Shown: positions 31,199-42,222 of the stretch, piece by piece
How positions within the stretch are numbered: position 1 is the first letter of the stretch
Layout of the letters: every line of letters begins with the position of its first letter
Assembly (NCBI GenBank): GCA_032821775.1
Contig: JAVLRN010000004.1
Location: 248,001-312,000, forward strand
Direction: 5' to 3'
Source: Sanguinoderma infundibulare
Taxonomy: Eukaryota; Basidiomycota; Agaricomycetes; Polyporales; Polyporaceae
Length of the DNA: 64,000 nucleotides
Notes under the pieces: model-generated
What the model saw: only the letters and a program-made list of their open reading frames with translations
Told to the model about the DNA's origin: nothing
Database searches by the model: none
Made by a program: the position numbers and the translations under genes

Positions 31199-31555
31199 GA
31201 TGAAGCATTGCGCGACTAATCAAAGTCCCTGGTTGGATCATTCCGTGCGATGCTGCCAAGGAGTGGGTGGCCAACCATCCAGAGGTCGACCTGCATTCAA
31301 GTTGTACAGATTCCGAATGGAGCGACATGGCGATGGCGATCACCTCAAAACATATCCGCTAACCCCAATTCGTCCCCCAGTGTTCGGTGCCTGCAATGTA
31401 TTTTAGTCCCGTCTACCGCGACTGAGTGTATATTATTGTCTATAGGGAAAGCAGTCAACGATCAGAGGTCGCTCGAGATGGACCGGGGGCCACGAGACAC
31501 AGTGTCCGTGTCCGCGCGGTTGGCGTCGGCGTGTGCGCGGCGGGCCCGGCCCTGA
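31199..31555 (+). pseudogene. C1: dead partial copy of the C gene plus a scrap of family I
   Basis: From 31207 the DNA reads as C-family protein (ARLIKVPGWIIPCDAAKEW, VANHPEV), but the start codon is ATT where the other copies have ATG, and the frame stops after about 50 codons at HIR. The rest of the C gene is missing. At 31440-31555 a second piece encodes VSARLASACARRARP, matching the end of family I at 41640-41743. So a C-I junction was partly copied and deleted between. Confidence 0.6.
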
Positions 31556-31560
31556 TTTGC

Positions 31561-31691
31561 GCGCTTATTGGGATACGTAAACAAGTTGAACCGTGACAGC
31601 AGTCTCGGTTCAAGCCCTCCGACTTCAAGTAAAGGTATGTGCTGCAGTGTCTACGTCTCTAGTTGCTGCACCGACCTCTTCCTGCCAAAGC
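31561..31691 (+). promoter_or_regulatory. Conserved upstream region of C2
   Basis: Nearly identical to 40000-40131 upstream of C4, including TCGGTTCAAGCCCTCCGACT and AAAGGTATGTGCTGCAG. The conservation is as high as in the coding exon. GGTATGTG could be a 5'-leader intron donor. No classical TATA box; GATACGTAAAC is shared. Confidence 0.5.
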
Positions 31692-32479
31692 ATGGCGCCA
31701 CTAATCAAAGTCGCCGGTTGGGTCATCACGGCCGACGTTGCCAAGGAGTGGGCAGCCAACCATCCCGAGCTTGGGCCGCAATACCAAGACCTCCAATGGA
31801 ATGAGATGACTGCCACCTGTTTACATGCATTTCTTAAGGGCCGTAAGATCAGCACTCGGCGGCTGATCTGCACTTCTTGGCCAAAGGTGAGTTTCCATTC
31901 AACCTTACGACGGCTTTCGGTGGACCGTGGCACGGAGCCGCGCACCGTCGTCCCTTGTAGGTGTCGTCCACTTACATACCTAATATAAAGATCTCTCCCA
32001 CGAGCCGCGGTCGCGGAATAACCCTTTGGATTCACGCCTTCCGGCAGTGCGAGGGCGAGACCTGGAATCGCTTCGCGCCCGTCGAGCAAGATGACGAGGC
32101 GCGCGCTCACCGGGAGCGGCTCGAGAAGGACGGGTTGAAGGGCGACCTGGAGTGGGTGACGGTGCCGGATCCACTCGAAGTCGACTTCCCGTTCTGGATC
32201 CGCCACCCCGGCGAATATCCCGCGCCAGAGCCGGATTTGTACGGACCCAGTGCGCTCGCTAGGATCGCGTCTAGTCAGCGTACGGAGCCCTCGCCACGTA
32301 AGTCTGTATGTTCTGGACTTCAGGCCGCGAACGCTGACAGCGAGGGCTCTGGACTCTTACCCCCCGCCCCCCCCGGGCTTCAGACGAATCTGATTCGTCT
32401 TCATCTGACGATTCGTCTTCATCCGAAGATTCGTACAGGACCGCCGATGGCTCTTTCGCTTAATGCCCACTTTCTTTAG
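31692..32479 (+). CDS. C2: unrecognised protein of the local C family
   Basis: Two exons, 31692-31886 and 31961-32479, joined in phase. The N-terminus reads MAPLIKVAGWVITADVAKEW, the middle SPTSRGRGITLWIHAFRQCE, and the best conserved block NRFAPVEQDDEARAHRERLE, KDGLKGDLEWVTVPDPLEVD. I do not recognise the fold; small soluble, charged, no signal peptide. Compared with C4, the C-terminus is out of frame after a C-rich tract (about 32357-32376): the acidic Ser/Asp tail of C4 is present here in another frame, replaced by LQTNLIRLHLTIRLHPKIR. C2 is otherwise intact. Confidence 0.6.
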
Positions 32480-33400
32480 GCTCGATTGTTTACAGATATG
32501 GGCTGTATGACGGAATGTCATAGGATTGCGGTAGAACATTGACGCCGCCGTTCGGGCATCGCTGTTGGTCATCATCGCCTTCGGACATGGAGACATCCGG
32601 CATTGTGGCGGACAGTTCCCTTTGAGTCCTTGTTCTTACGTCCTTCCGGCCTGCTGAGAAGTTCTTTGTCCGGTCTCTCTTCGTCATTCATCCAGTTTTT
32701 GTCCCCCTATCCTCACAATTGACCGATATTATGCAGTGTCTTTAGATCATGCTACTACCACTTCCGCGTTGAAGAGGACGACCGGCCTGTGGCGTCGATC
32801 CGGGTCATGATTGACGGACGCGCATCGACCTCGCAAATACGAGAGTGTGCCGCTTGTCGCGGGCGGTTCTGAAGTCATGTTCACGATGGGCATGCTCGAC
32901 GACACCCCGCGCGTTGCGTGAAGCTCTGTCGGCCGCACAGCGCGAAGACGGTGCATCCGCTCATACGGCGCGATCCACTGGTTCACGCCCATGCTAATGG
33001 ACTTCGTGACCACACTCGCAGGCGCGTCCCTCGCTCTACACGTCACGAGCACGGACGCGTATCCTGCATAACGCCATCCGTAACCGGGCTTCTGCGCGAC
33101 CTGTTCATATCATCCCCGTCTTCATCGTCGCACCAGCGCAAGTCCGAATCGTCATTGCACATTCGTTTGGGAAGGAGATGGGAGCGATGGATGACAGGCA
33201 GCGGTCACTTGAGATAGAAGAGTGCGCGTGCAACATGTCGGCGTCAGCACCGCCAGCGGACTGGGTCGGGCGGGGACAGGCATGCGCGCCACGGCTGCTG
33301 AGTCACTTGCACGTGAGGCGCACAACAGGGTGAGCACGACGAAGGGGTAGTCAACCTGGGAGGGGTAGGGTTGCATACGGAGCTGTTCGCGGCTCGGATT
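32480..33400 (+). pseudogene. Family I relic between C2 and F-box D1
   Basis: Homologous DNA to 40880-41760, but heavily altered. EVMFTMGMLDDTPR (about 32866-32910) corresponds to SFVTFTLGILACTPR in copy 2. The block 32520-32660 matches 40930-41075 at the DNA level. No long frame survives. In the second copy the region looks like the end of a basidiomycete multi-spanning membrane protein, but the evidence is thin. Confidence 0.4.
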
Positions 33401-33556
33401 TAAACGTTCGCGGAAAGATACATGGTTCTTTGCCTCTCTATGACATGAGTCTATGGCCAATACTGCGAGTGTCGGGGTGCCGCGAAAGCTCTGCGATGAA
33501 ACTGCATGAATAGCCTATCGAGCCTGTCATCGCCGCAAGCCACATACCACAGCCAA

Positions 33557-35011
33557 CTAATCCACTTGCACCGGTACATCGATGCGGACAATTCCCCGCG
33601 CGTAAGCTCTCGGCAGCACGCGCTTCAAAAACGCCTGGTGGACGCTTGTCTCCTTCTCCAACGGTTCTGGCGTTGCTGGTCCGCAACCCTCAAACGGCCA
33701 CGAGTTAACCCAGTCGTCAGCTCTCATCGAGCTGAACAGGGCCTTTATAATCCTCAGCGCGGGGAGGCCGGCCAACGCATCATTCATGCTGTACCACCCC
33801 GGAGCCAACTCGGCCTCCTCCCACAAGCTGAAGTCGAACGTTCCCCCTTTGACGGGCAAAAACGCAAACGTGACAGTCTCAACGGAGGGTGGAGCATGCC
33901 GCACGAGCTCCGCATTGGCCGCGAGGATTGATATCTGAATGTTGAGCAGCGAGCGGAGTCCGAATGTCCCTGTGAACTGCAGGAGGGCCACTTGCATGGC
34001 CTTGAGACGTAAGCAGTCGTGGAAGCCCTGCGTCGGCCAGGGTATGGCCGGTACTGCATGGTTTGTTAGCAAGGAATAGCAATCCGGTCAGTCCATAAAT
34101 TCGTCGCCGAATAAGCCAAGCCACGCACCTGCTCTATGTTGGTAGAGGGCATCGAACATGATACCATGATTGAGGTCAAGGAGGACGTTCTGTAAGGTCT
34201 CTCGGCAATGCTGGACGATCCTCGCGGCCAAACGGATGCCGTGCGAATATGATACCACTCTGAGTCTCAACCCTTGTAGAGCCCATCGATCCGCCGGGTT
34301 TGCATTCTCGAGCAGGTAGCAGATCATCTCGATATGGCCTGGATTTTCCATTGTGTTTTGAATCGTCGTCAGCGCACGACAGACTTTGAAGCCGCGGGCC
34401 AGTTCAAGCAGACGGGAGGAAGACGTCGCGACTTGCTCAGGGTTCCATGAAAAGGGCGACCCGCGGATCGTCAATTCGTCTAGTTCTGCAAACAGACCGA
34501 GGACGCTGCAGAGGGGATCGAAGGAGTTGCACAAGGTCGTGCACTGTGCGATGACGAGGGTGCGGAGGCGTCTCGCACCACGCGTCGAAGAGACGTACGA
34601 AGCCTCGGGGTCAGATGCGCGGTGAGAGGAAAGGGTGAGCTGGCGTAAGACGAGACCCTGGAGGAGTGGTAAGCACAGCAGCATCTGCTCCAACTCCTCG
34701 ACGGTGACCTCTGGAGATAGCATGTCCGTTTTGGGCGGGGAAACAATGATGGTCTTGATGTAAGGGCGGACATTGGGCGAGACGAAAAGCCATTCGTGAA
34801 GCCGCGCGAGCGACCTTGTTGAGGATATGGGGTTACAATGAACGGTGCCAAATAGGTGGTATCTGCAGGATGGGAGCCAGGCGCGATGCACAAGCGAGGA
34901 CGCGGAGAGGGCAGGAACATCGTCGTGGAGGTGATCGATGATGTTGTCGATCGTCTCTGCCGGGAGGAGGTGGACTCTGGCTGTGCTCTCTGCAGAGTTC
35001 GATTTCTCCAT
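33557..35011 (-). CDS. D1: F-box protein
   Basis: Exons 35011-34129 and 34053-33557, intron 75 bp, in phase. The N-terminal F-box reads LLPAETIDNIIDHLHDDVPA, LSASSLVHRAWLPSCRYHLF, the usual docking helix set for Skp1 in SCF ubiquitin ligases. A leucine-rich region follows (VEELEQMLLCLPLLQGLVLR, GARRLRTLVIAQCTTL, LGLFAELDELTIRGSPFSW), then NAELVRHAPPSVETVTFAF and ALAGLPALRIIKALF, ending in a basic tail. The ATG at 35011 follows a GTG in frame. No lesion is visible, so this is the best candidate for a working copy of the D subfamily. Substrate unknown. Confidence 0.78.
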
Positions 35012-35502
35012 CACTGTTCTAACGCGATGTTAGACAATGCCAGTGTTCGAACGCAGTGATGGAGCGGTCATACCATAAGCTGATCCTCGGGTTGATGATG
35101 AGACTCGTAGCTTCTGTTGATGACATTCAGACTTTCGGGCTGCCCGCCAAAACAAAATGTACTCACTACTAGGCCACAAGGGTTCACTCTGGATACATGC
35201 CAAACGCTGCGCGAGTAAAGCGGGAACTGGCCAGATGAAACTCCCCGCGCGGGATGAATCGATGAAGCTGCGATTCCCACGATTAGATGTGCTTATCACT
35301 TCAAGGTAAGCAAAGAAAGCCTGCCCTAAACACATGGTTTATGTTGGCTTCAGTCGACTACTTGGGAGCAACCGTCATCACCACTGTTGAGTTGAACTAC
35401 GCAATGGAGAGGGTACATGATTCTACATCCCTTGGTATGCATAGGCATTTTTCTTCCATTTTTCATGAGGCTGACAAGCTCGGCGCTCACCGCAGGCCGG
35501 TC

Positions 35503-36009
35503 ATGGCACGGCTAATCATAGTAGCCGGTTGGACCGTTCACCCCCACGCCGCCAAATAGTGGGTGGCCAGCCATCCCGAGGTTGATCAGCGTTATACAGA
35601 CCTCCAGTGGAGCAACATGATGACCACCTGCTTAAAGCATTTGAATCATCCGCGTAAGATCAGCACCGTGGACTATCGGCGAACGAATCCGTTATTCATG
35701 ATCTATATGCAGGTCTCTCCGACTGAGAGCCACGGCCGCAACATCATCTTTTGGATTCATGCCTTCCGGCAGTGCAATGTCGAGACCTACGAGCACTTCG
35801 CGCCCATCGAGCAGGACGATAAGGCGCGCGCACATCGGGAGCGGGTCGAGAAGGACGGGTTGAAAGGCGACCTGGAGTGGGTGACGGTCTCAGATCCGCT
35901 CGAAGTCGACTTTCCCGATCGGTTGACCTTTGCACGCTGGCAGGTGAGCGGTGTTTCGGCATGTGTGATTTATTCTCGTGCTGAGCGGTGTTATGCAGAC
36001 GTCTTCTAG
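35503..36009 (+). pseudogene. C3: C-family copy with an early stop and no intron
   Basis: Starts MARLIIVAGWTVHPHAAK, then TAG (35557-35559) stands where C2 and C4 have GAG in AKEW. After it the frame is open for about 150 codons (SHPEVDQRYTDLQWSNMM, FAPIEQDDKARAHRERVEKD, WVTVSDPLEVDFP). The intron of C2 and C4 is absent: KISTVDYRRTNPLFMIYMQ runs straight into VSPTESHGRN. It lacks the C-terminal tail. It could be an intron-losing derivative or an older lineage; no poly-A or flanking duplication was seen. Confidence 0.65.
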
Positions 36010-36416
36010 TTCATGACAGCGTGCTGCACACAATTTTGTCTGCGGACTGTCATTCTACTGGCGTTTTAAGGTTTTGATGTGCTCCTCCGCATATTCCGCT
36101 GCAGCATAAAGGACGCGACCATCACAATGAGCCTGCATGTGATAAGCCGACAGTGATCCTCGCTTTGCATTGATTAAGCTTGACTCTCCGCTATATCTAC
36201 GTCTACCTCCTCGTGCGTGCAAGCCGTCACAATGACGCCCTCCGCGACCGCCGTCGGTAACTGGACGTGACATCTTGACGGGGCGACACGCACTGCGAAG
36301 GAGGCCATGATTAATCCGACGTCAAATTCCATCCTTTGTGACAGGTATTGCATAGCCCAGGTACTTTGTGCCCTGCCACATCTTTGTCACCGCTTGACGA
36401 ACTGCTTATAAGCATG
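36010..36416. other. Upstream region of T2
   Basis: About 400 bp with no gene. The last 200 bp are homologous to the region upstream of T1. Confidence 0.4.
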
Positions 36417-36422
36417 CGCGCA
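36417..36422 (+). promoter_or_regulatory. TATA box of T2
   Basis: TATAAG in the context GCTTATAAGCATGCG, 119 bp upstream of the ATG. The corresponding T1 site reads TTAAAAA. Confidence 0.5.
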
Positions 36423-36535
36423 GCACGCCGTCCTCGCTACGAACTACCACCACGACCACTATCACCGCAACACTTTCCAGGACTACGGGTGCTCTCATCG
36501 TCTCGTCTCTGGTAACACCCCGTGGTCCAGATCAT

Positions 36536-38055
36536 ATGGCGACAAGCTCAACATCGGAGCACTCCTCTACGACTGTGGCCAATGGATGCGGGTCCAACTC
36601 AGACCGAGGTGGCATAAATTTCGTGAGTTCGAGTTCTCCGTTTTCGCCTGATGCTACCACTCCGCCTCTCAGCTTGACCGGTTTCGAATCCACTGACGAC
36701 GATGTGTAGCCACCACAACCACCAAATCGACTGACCGGAAAGCAGACCGATTGCCGCCGTTTCTGGGCTCGGTCACCGTCGACCACAACGGGTGGTGTCC
36801 AGGCCAATGCTCCGAATGACGTTGACCAGGTAAGCTCACTCCCGTTCCTTGTTCTGTACTGTTCTCTCGAGCGCTGATCACCACAGGGGCCCGAGAAATG
36901 GCTCGTATCCAAGGATATACTTCCGGCTCCGCCAGTCTTGTCCCAGGTAGGTTCGGAATGCTACCTTCCACCGACTCCATCCCTGAGATTATATCTTAGG
37001 CCGGACTTGATGAAAACCCAATATACAAATTGTTCGAGGCTCCCAAGCCACAGAAACACGGCAGTCTCAAGCTACCTGGTTTGCGCCTAAGGAGAACGCG
37101 ACATATGAGTCTTCTGGGAATCGTTCCCAACCCAGGATCCTCTGTCACCTTGGGGCCCGGACGAGAATCGATACCGTCCTCTCTTGACAATATCGGGGGC
37201 CTTGTTTCTTCCAAAGGGCGTTTTTCAGGCTGGCGGGCTTTACGGTTCTCGAAGAAGGCAGGGTTGGAATCCAAGGTGGGTCCTCTCCTGCATGTTGGGG
37301 AAGATATTGCATTTCTAACGACGATGAACATGTGTAGGCCTCAATCTGCGAGGAAGAGCCTGAAGATATGGGTCTCAGTCATGGCAGGGCGGACGATGGA
37401 GGTGTCGACTTCCCTAAGTATTGCGACAGTTCGGTTAGCGACTACGAGTCAACGGTGCGTTCGAGATATTTCACAAAACCACCTTTGGCTTTAACTTGGT
37501 GGACACACCCTAGGTTTTCGTTCCCAACGAAGAGCTGGAACCTCGGCCAATCGTTGACTCGTCCCTGGATCCTGCGGTAGCTTCTCCACCAGACTCTTCA
37601 ACCCCCGTCGTAGACGAGCCTTTGGAGGAACAGAAATCTAGCGGACTAGCGGTATCGACGGGCAGAAAAAAGTACGTGTTCAGTCGTGCACACAATATGT
37701 TAGAACATCGTCTCATGATTCATATCCCTGGCAACACAGGCACTTCCGTCAATGGACCCGGGGTATAACGCCGTCCTCCAAGTTCTCGAGGAGATCACGT
37801 TTAATCCTCGACGCCCGGCACCGGGAGAAGAACAGGACGATGAACACCGCTCCAAGTTCTGGGAAACGTTCGGCTAGCTCTCAGCGGAGGAGGTCTCACA
37901 CGCCGCGAGTTGATGCCATTCGGGCGGGCGGGTTGGACGTTCGCGAGTGCGGGTGCCCAACTGAGCGTGAACTGCTCGTCGTGACCGCGTTCTTCTGGAT
38001 GTGGGCGGTGCTCGCGACGTTCCTGTTGGTGCCTCTGTACTTCCGCCTCCCGTGA
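36536..38055 (+). CDS. T2: predicted tail-anchored membrane protein
   Basis: Multi-exon gene. Exons placed: 36536 to about 36703, one ending 36829, 36887-36946, 37000-37275, 37338-37454, 37514-37671 and 37740-38055; the join between the first two is uncertain (weak donor at GATGTGTAG). The product is Ser-rich at the start (MATSSTSEHSSTTVANGCGS), has an acidic part (ASICEEEPEDMGLSHGRADD), then Arg-rich segments (SSKFSRRSRLILDARHREKN). It ends in one hydrophobic helix (LLVVTAFFWMWAVLATFLLV) five residues before the C-terminus, so it should be tail-anchored with the bulk in the cytosol. Function not recognised. It lies tail-to-tail with B2. Confidence 0.62.
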
Positions 38056-38442
38056 CGGTTACGCCAACTTTGCCGGCGCACACGTCGAACATAGAGCACG
38101 AAAGTTTCGGCGTATGCAGTTGTAATTTATCCAAGGACTTTCATGGTCATGGATTCGTTTCCCGTTTCGGAAACAATCTGTACGCGCGGGTGATGTAGCC
38201 TGTAGACCTCGCTTATACTTGCTTCCTCGACATGTGCTTCACTTTTCACCACGAGATCGCCGGGTGACCGATCCATGCATGATATAAGCCGCTGGTAGCG
38301 GCTAGTCGACACCCTCAGGCTCTCGTACAGAACCTGCTAACTCCTGGAAGACACCCCTGCATGTGCGGAGCTCCGAATAAACATGTAGATAGAGGACATG
38401 GATACAAACTTGCAATGGATGGATCAACAATGGATAGTACAT

Positions 38443-39291
38443 CTAGTAGTCGAGGTACTTCCTACACATCTTTGCATGTTCGTACAGCCATCCGTTAATG
38501 ACCTCTCCATCCGTCGGCCGCTCGTCGATGAACGTGGGCGCTAGGCGATCTGGTCCAAACTCGTACCGCTTGGTTACATCACCCTCGACGAGCATCCCAA
38601 GCATCTTCTGCTCGTAATCCATGATCGTGCGTCGTTTCTTCAACCGCCTCATGTAGTTGATCAGTTGCTCTTCTGCAGGCAGTGGATCGGAATTGTCTCT
38701 CTTCAGCTCGACAACGAGGACGACAGTTTGGACCGCCGGCACATCGTCTAGATCTGAGCCCGCGACCCCGGCGACGACAAAGTCGACTACTTGACGCCCC
38801 CGCTGGAGGCGGATGTCCCACCCCTGCGAGCCTACGACACCTCCCATGGAATCCATGGACGTATCTCCGGCGTGCGCCTCCATTGAGGTGTCGGAGGCGT
38901 CAGAATCGAAGATGTCGGGGTCCTCGGCTTCGGGCATCAACAAGCACTGAGGCTTGACCAAAAAGCGTTTGCTGGGCCGAAAGATCCATCCTAGGCGGGT
39001 ATTCTGAGGGCCATAAAGATGATGCTCACGCGTCACGCCTTCGCGGTGCTCGTCGCCAACGGGGGCTATAAAGCGTGGGTACTGCGCAAATAGACCCGTG
39101 AACACACGATGCAGCCAATCGTCGTTGTTCTGGGCCGACGGATGTTCAGCACGAAACTGCACGCAACCACTTGGAGGCATCACTGACCGATGGATGATAT
39201 TTGGATGAAGAGGCCATCCTGAGTCGGATGTGAGATGTGTACGAAGTCGTACTCGAGCGTGTGGCCAAGCAGCCCCTTGAAAGTAAGCCAT
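38443..39291 (-). CDS. B2: possible PD-(D/E)XK-fold protein
   Basis: 282 codons in one frame. The C-terminal half has DIRLQRGRQVVDFVVAGVAG followed by VQTVVLVVELKRDNSD: a D on one strand and E-x-K (ELK) on the next, the arrangement of the PD-(D/E)XK nuclease core. Then comes KKRRTIMDYEQKMLGMLVEG and a conserved end (TFIDERPTDGEVINGWLYEH). The N-terminal part before NNDDWLHRVF is doubtful: an overlapping frame at 39150-39290 reads more convincingly (KGLLGHTLEYDFVHISHPTQ), so the true 5' exon may differ. The fold call is from motif only; some such proteins are kinase-associated rather than nucleases. Confidence 0.5.
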   Translation of the reverse strand: MAYFQGAAWPHARVRLRTHLTSDSGWPLHPNIIHRSVMPPSGCVQFRAEHPSAQNNDDWLHRVFTGLFAQYPRFIAPVGDEHREGVTREHHLYGPQNTRLGWIFRPSKRFLVKPQCLLMPEAEDPDIFDSDASDTSMEAHAGDTSMDSMGGVVGSQGWDIRLQRGRQVVDFVVAGVAGSDLDDVPAVQTVVLVVELKRDNSDPLPAEEQLINYMRRLKKRRTIMDYEQKMLGMLVEGDVTKRYEFGPDRLAPTFIDERPTDGEVINGWLYEHAKMCRKYLDY

Positions 39292-39999
39292 AAGAACCTA
39301 TGGGAGAGATTGGACAACAGATTTGAACGTACTAGAGCTATTCCTTAGCACCGAACACGACCCTTTGGCGGAAGCCTGGTGTTCGACAGTGGCCTCGAGC
39401 TGCGTGGAATATCAGGAGAAAGGCCTTTGTGAAGAGCTGACGAGTTACTGACGAAAACCAACAGATACGTTGATGAGGAAGTGGGTACCCTTGCACGACG
39501 GTCCTTTATATCGATACTTCGCAGCCGGTCCGCTGTCATAGCTCACCAAAAGAAGGACAATGCGATTGGGGGTAGCTGGGAACAGATAAGACGTATATTC
39601 GCGCGATCCTGCGAAGGCCCAACGCCGAATTGAATAGCGCATGAACCAGTGGTCCCTATCCGATAGGAACCCTATCCGATAGAAGCAGTCGCGCCCATCC
39701 GCTCCCACAGCCGAACGAAGCAAAGCGCGAGGCGATTTAATCCGTTGATGTTCCAATTTACTGCAGTTCTCCTGTCGTTTTGTCCTTGCGTTCGGGAATA
39801 GCAGGTTAAAATACTGCCGTGTGTTCCTGTGAGTCTCCAGCTGATGAATTGAGATAGAAGGGGTCGAGGAGCATCGACTCGGAGAAAGGATATGGAATAC
39901 GACAAGTAAACGGAGGCCGGAAGCTCAGCGCTCAGCAGCTAGTGTCGATGATCGGGAATCGGAGTTACATATAGCGGAGTTCAAATGGTGGTTTGCGCG
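39292..39999. other. Intergenic, no gene seen
   Basis: About 700 bp upstream of B2 and C4. Open frames on the minus strand have no recognisable features. CCTATCCGAT is tandemly repeated near 39653-39680. Confidence 0.4.
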
Positions 40000-40131
40000 C
40001 TTATCGGGATACATAAACTTGAACTGTGACGCCACCAGCGAGTCTCGGTTCAAGCCCTCCGACTTCAAGTAAAGGTATGTGCTGCAGTGTCTACGTCTCC
40101 ATTTACTGCGCTGACCTCTTCCTACCAAAGC

Positions 40132-40879
40132 ATGGCGCCACTAATCAAAGTAGCTGGTTGGGTCATCACGCCCGACGTTGCCAAGGAGTGGGCAGCCAAC
40201 CATCCCGAGGTTGGGCCGCAATGCGAAGGCCTCCAATGGGATGTCATGCCGACCACCTGTTTAAAAGTATTTCTTGAGTGCCGTAAAATCAGCACTCGCC
40301 GGCTGATCTGCATTTCCTGGCCAAAGGTGAGTTTCCATTCAACCTTACGACGGCTTTCGGTGGACCGTGGCACGGAGCCGCGCACCGTCGTCTCTGTAGG
40401 TGTTGTCCACTTATGTACCTCATATGAAGGTCTCTCCCACAAGCCGCGGTCGCGGAATAACCCTTTGGATTTACGCACTGCGGCAGTGCGAGGGCGAGAC
40501 CTGGAACCGCTTCGCACCCATCGAGCAGGATGACAAGGCGCGGGCTCACCGGGAGCGGCTCGAGAAGGACGGGTTGAAGGGCGAGTTGGAGTGGGTGACG
40601 GTGCCGGATCCGCTCGAAGTCGACTTCCCGTTCTGGATCCGCCACCCTGGCGAATATCCCGCACCAGAGCCGGATTTGTACGGACCCCGTGCGCTCGCTA
40701 GGATCGCGGCTAGTCAGCGTACGGAGCCGTCGCCACGTAAGTTTGTATGTTCTGGACTTCAGGCCGCGAACGCTGACAACGAGGGCTCTGGACTCCTACC
40801 CCCCTGGGCTTTAGACGAATCCGATTCGTCTTCGTCCGACGATTCGTCTTCATCCAACGATTCGTCCGGGACCGCTTAA
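40132..40879 (+). CDS. C4: unrecognised protein of the local C family, intact
   Basis: Exons 40132-40326 and 40400-40879, in phase, about 224 aa. Compared with C2 the coding exon is highly similar (MAPLIKVAGWVITPDVAKEW; FAPIEQDDKARAHRERLEKD; GLKGELEWVTVPDPLEVDFP; FWIRHPGEYPAPEPDLYGPR). The C-terminus is a run of Ser and Asp (DESDSSSSDDSSSSNDSSGT), a probable casein kinase 2-type acidic tail. No domain recognised. C4 is the only copy with start, frame, intron and tail all intact, so it is the reference member of the family. Confidence 0.65.
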
Positions 40880-41760
40880 TGCCCACTTTCTTTGGGCTCG
40901 ATTGTTTATAGATATGGGCTGTATGACGGAATGTTACAGGATCGCAGTAGAACGTTGACGCCACCGTTCGGGGATCGCTGTTGGCCATCATAGCCTTCGG
41001 ACAAGGAGGCATTCGGCATCAGTGTGGCGAACAGTGCCCTGCGTCCTTGTTTCCACGCCCTTCCCGCCTGCTAAGCAGTTCCTTTATATCTCACCGATTC
41101 GCCATCTTCAGGGCCACTAGGTGGCAGGATGACTCTCGCCACTGTGCAGTTGTTGACGATCTCGTTGAACCGGTATAAGTCCGGGCGTGAAGTGGGTGCA
41201 AACGACGACCAACCGGGAGTCCATACCGCGTGATCGTCGACAATTCATACGGGTGCCGAATTCAGAGAGAGCGCGCTGCTCGTCGCAGTGGGTTCTTTGG
41301 TCACGTTCACGCTCGGCATCCTCGCATGCACGCCGAGAAGCCATACCGCGCTGAGTTCGCATGTTGTGTCCGCGCATATGGTGCGCACTGTCTCCCGTCT
41401 CATCCTACCCGAGACTGACATGACTTGAACTTTAGACGTTGCTGCAGGCCGCTATTTCGCGTCAATGCTGGTGGACGTCGCGACCTCGGCCCTCGACCTG
41501 CACATTTCCGTGTACGTCATCTGCCTGTGCGACCTCATCACGCCGCCCTCGCTGTCGTCGTCGCCTTCAAGCAAGTCCAAGCTGTGTTCTCGGTGGTCGG
41601 ACCCGACGGAGAAGATGGAGAATAGGAGGCCGCTCGAGCCTGGCAAGTGCACGCGCTCCCTGTCTGCGTCGGCGCGATTGAAGCCGGTTGAGCTGGGCGG
41701 CGGGGTAGGCGCGTGCGCAGCGGGCCCGAGTCGACGATCCTGAGGGTATGTTACATTCAC
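40880..41760 (+). pseudogene. Family I copy between C4 and F-box D2
   Basis: Better preserved than the copy after C2. One frame (41465-41743) encodes MLVDVATSALDLHISVYVIC and ends SLSASARLKPVELGGGVGAC; upstream in another frame TFTLGILACTPRSHTALSSH is recognisable. It resembles the last part of mushroom integral membrane proteins, followed by a polar C-tail, but only the end is present. I treat it as a relic. Confidence 0.4.
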
Positions 41761-42171
41761 AGCCAATTACTCTAGCGACATCACTTTATATAGACGATTC
41801 CCCGTGCGTTCGGACATCTAGGAAGAACCCGTTTCAGAACGGCCTCGTAGACGTCTTTATCCTTCTGCAATTCCAACAACGCTGATGGTACCCGTGGGCG
41901 AGTAGGTATTCAGTAGTACGGATGCATCCCTAGCGGTGCTCATCCACTCTAGGGATGCATCCGAACACGGATGATGGATGCATCCAATCATACACGGTAA
42001 GTCGTGTAGAATGGATGCATCCGGACACAGCGCCAATCTGCATGGTTGCTCACACTGTCACCGCTTGCTCGCGTTCTGCTCCTCCTACGAGCGTCAGTTC
42101 CTCCGTGCGTGTTACAGATGTATCCGTGGAAGCGCCCATGTAATTAATGATTTTTATCAAAAGCACGCTCG

Positions 42172-42222
42172 GGATTCGAACCCCGGTGACCAAACAAAGC
42201 ACATAGCGTGATTTACCACTAA
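42172..42222 (-). other. tRNA-like Pol III promoter, left arm of E4
   Basis: Minus strand: A box TTAGTGGTAAATC (42222-42210) and B box GGTTCGAATCC (42182-42172). Acceptor stem not complementary, so not a functional tRNA. Confidence 0.6.

Noticed and set aside
38443..39291. B2 as a proven nuclease
   Set aside because: Only the D and ELK motif pattern is visible; flanking strands and further catalytic residues cannot be verified by eye.
41920..42022. CRISPR-like repeat array (GGATGCATCC with 13-27 bp spacers)
   Set aside because: Eukaryotic context, perfect palindromes, variable spacers and a mirror-image set at the other end of a transposed element.
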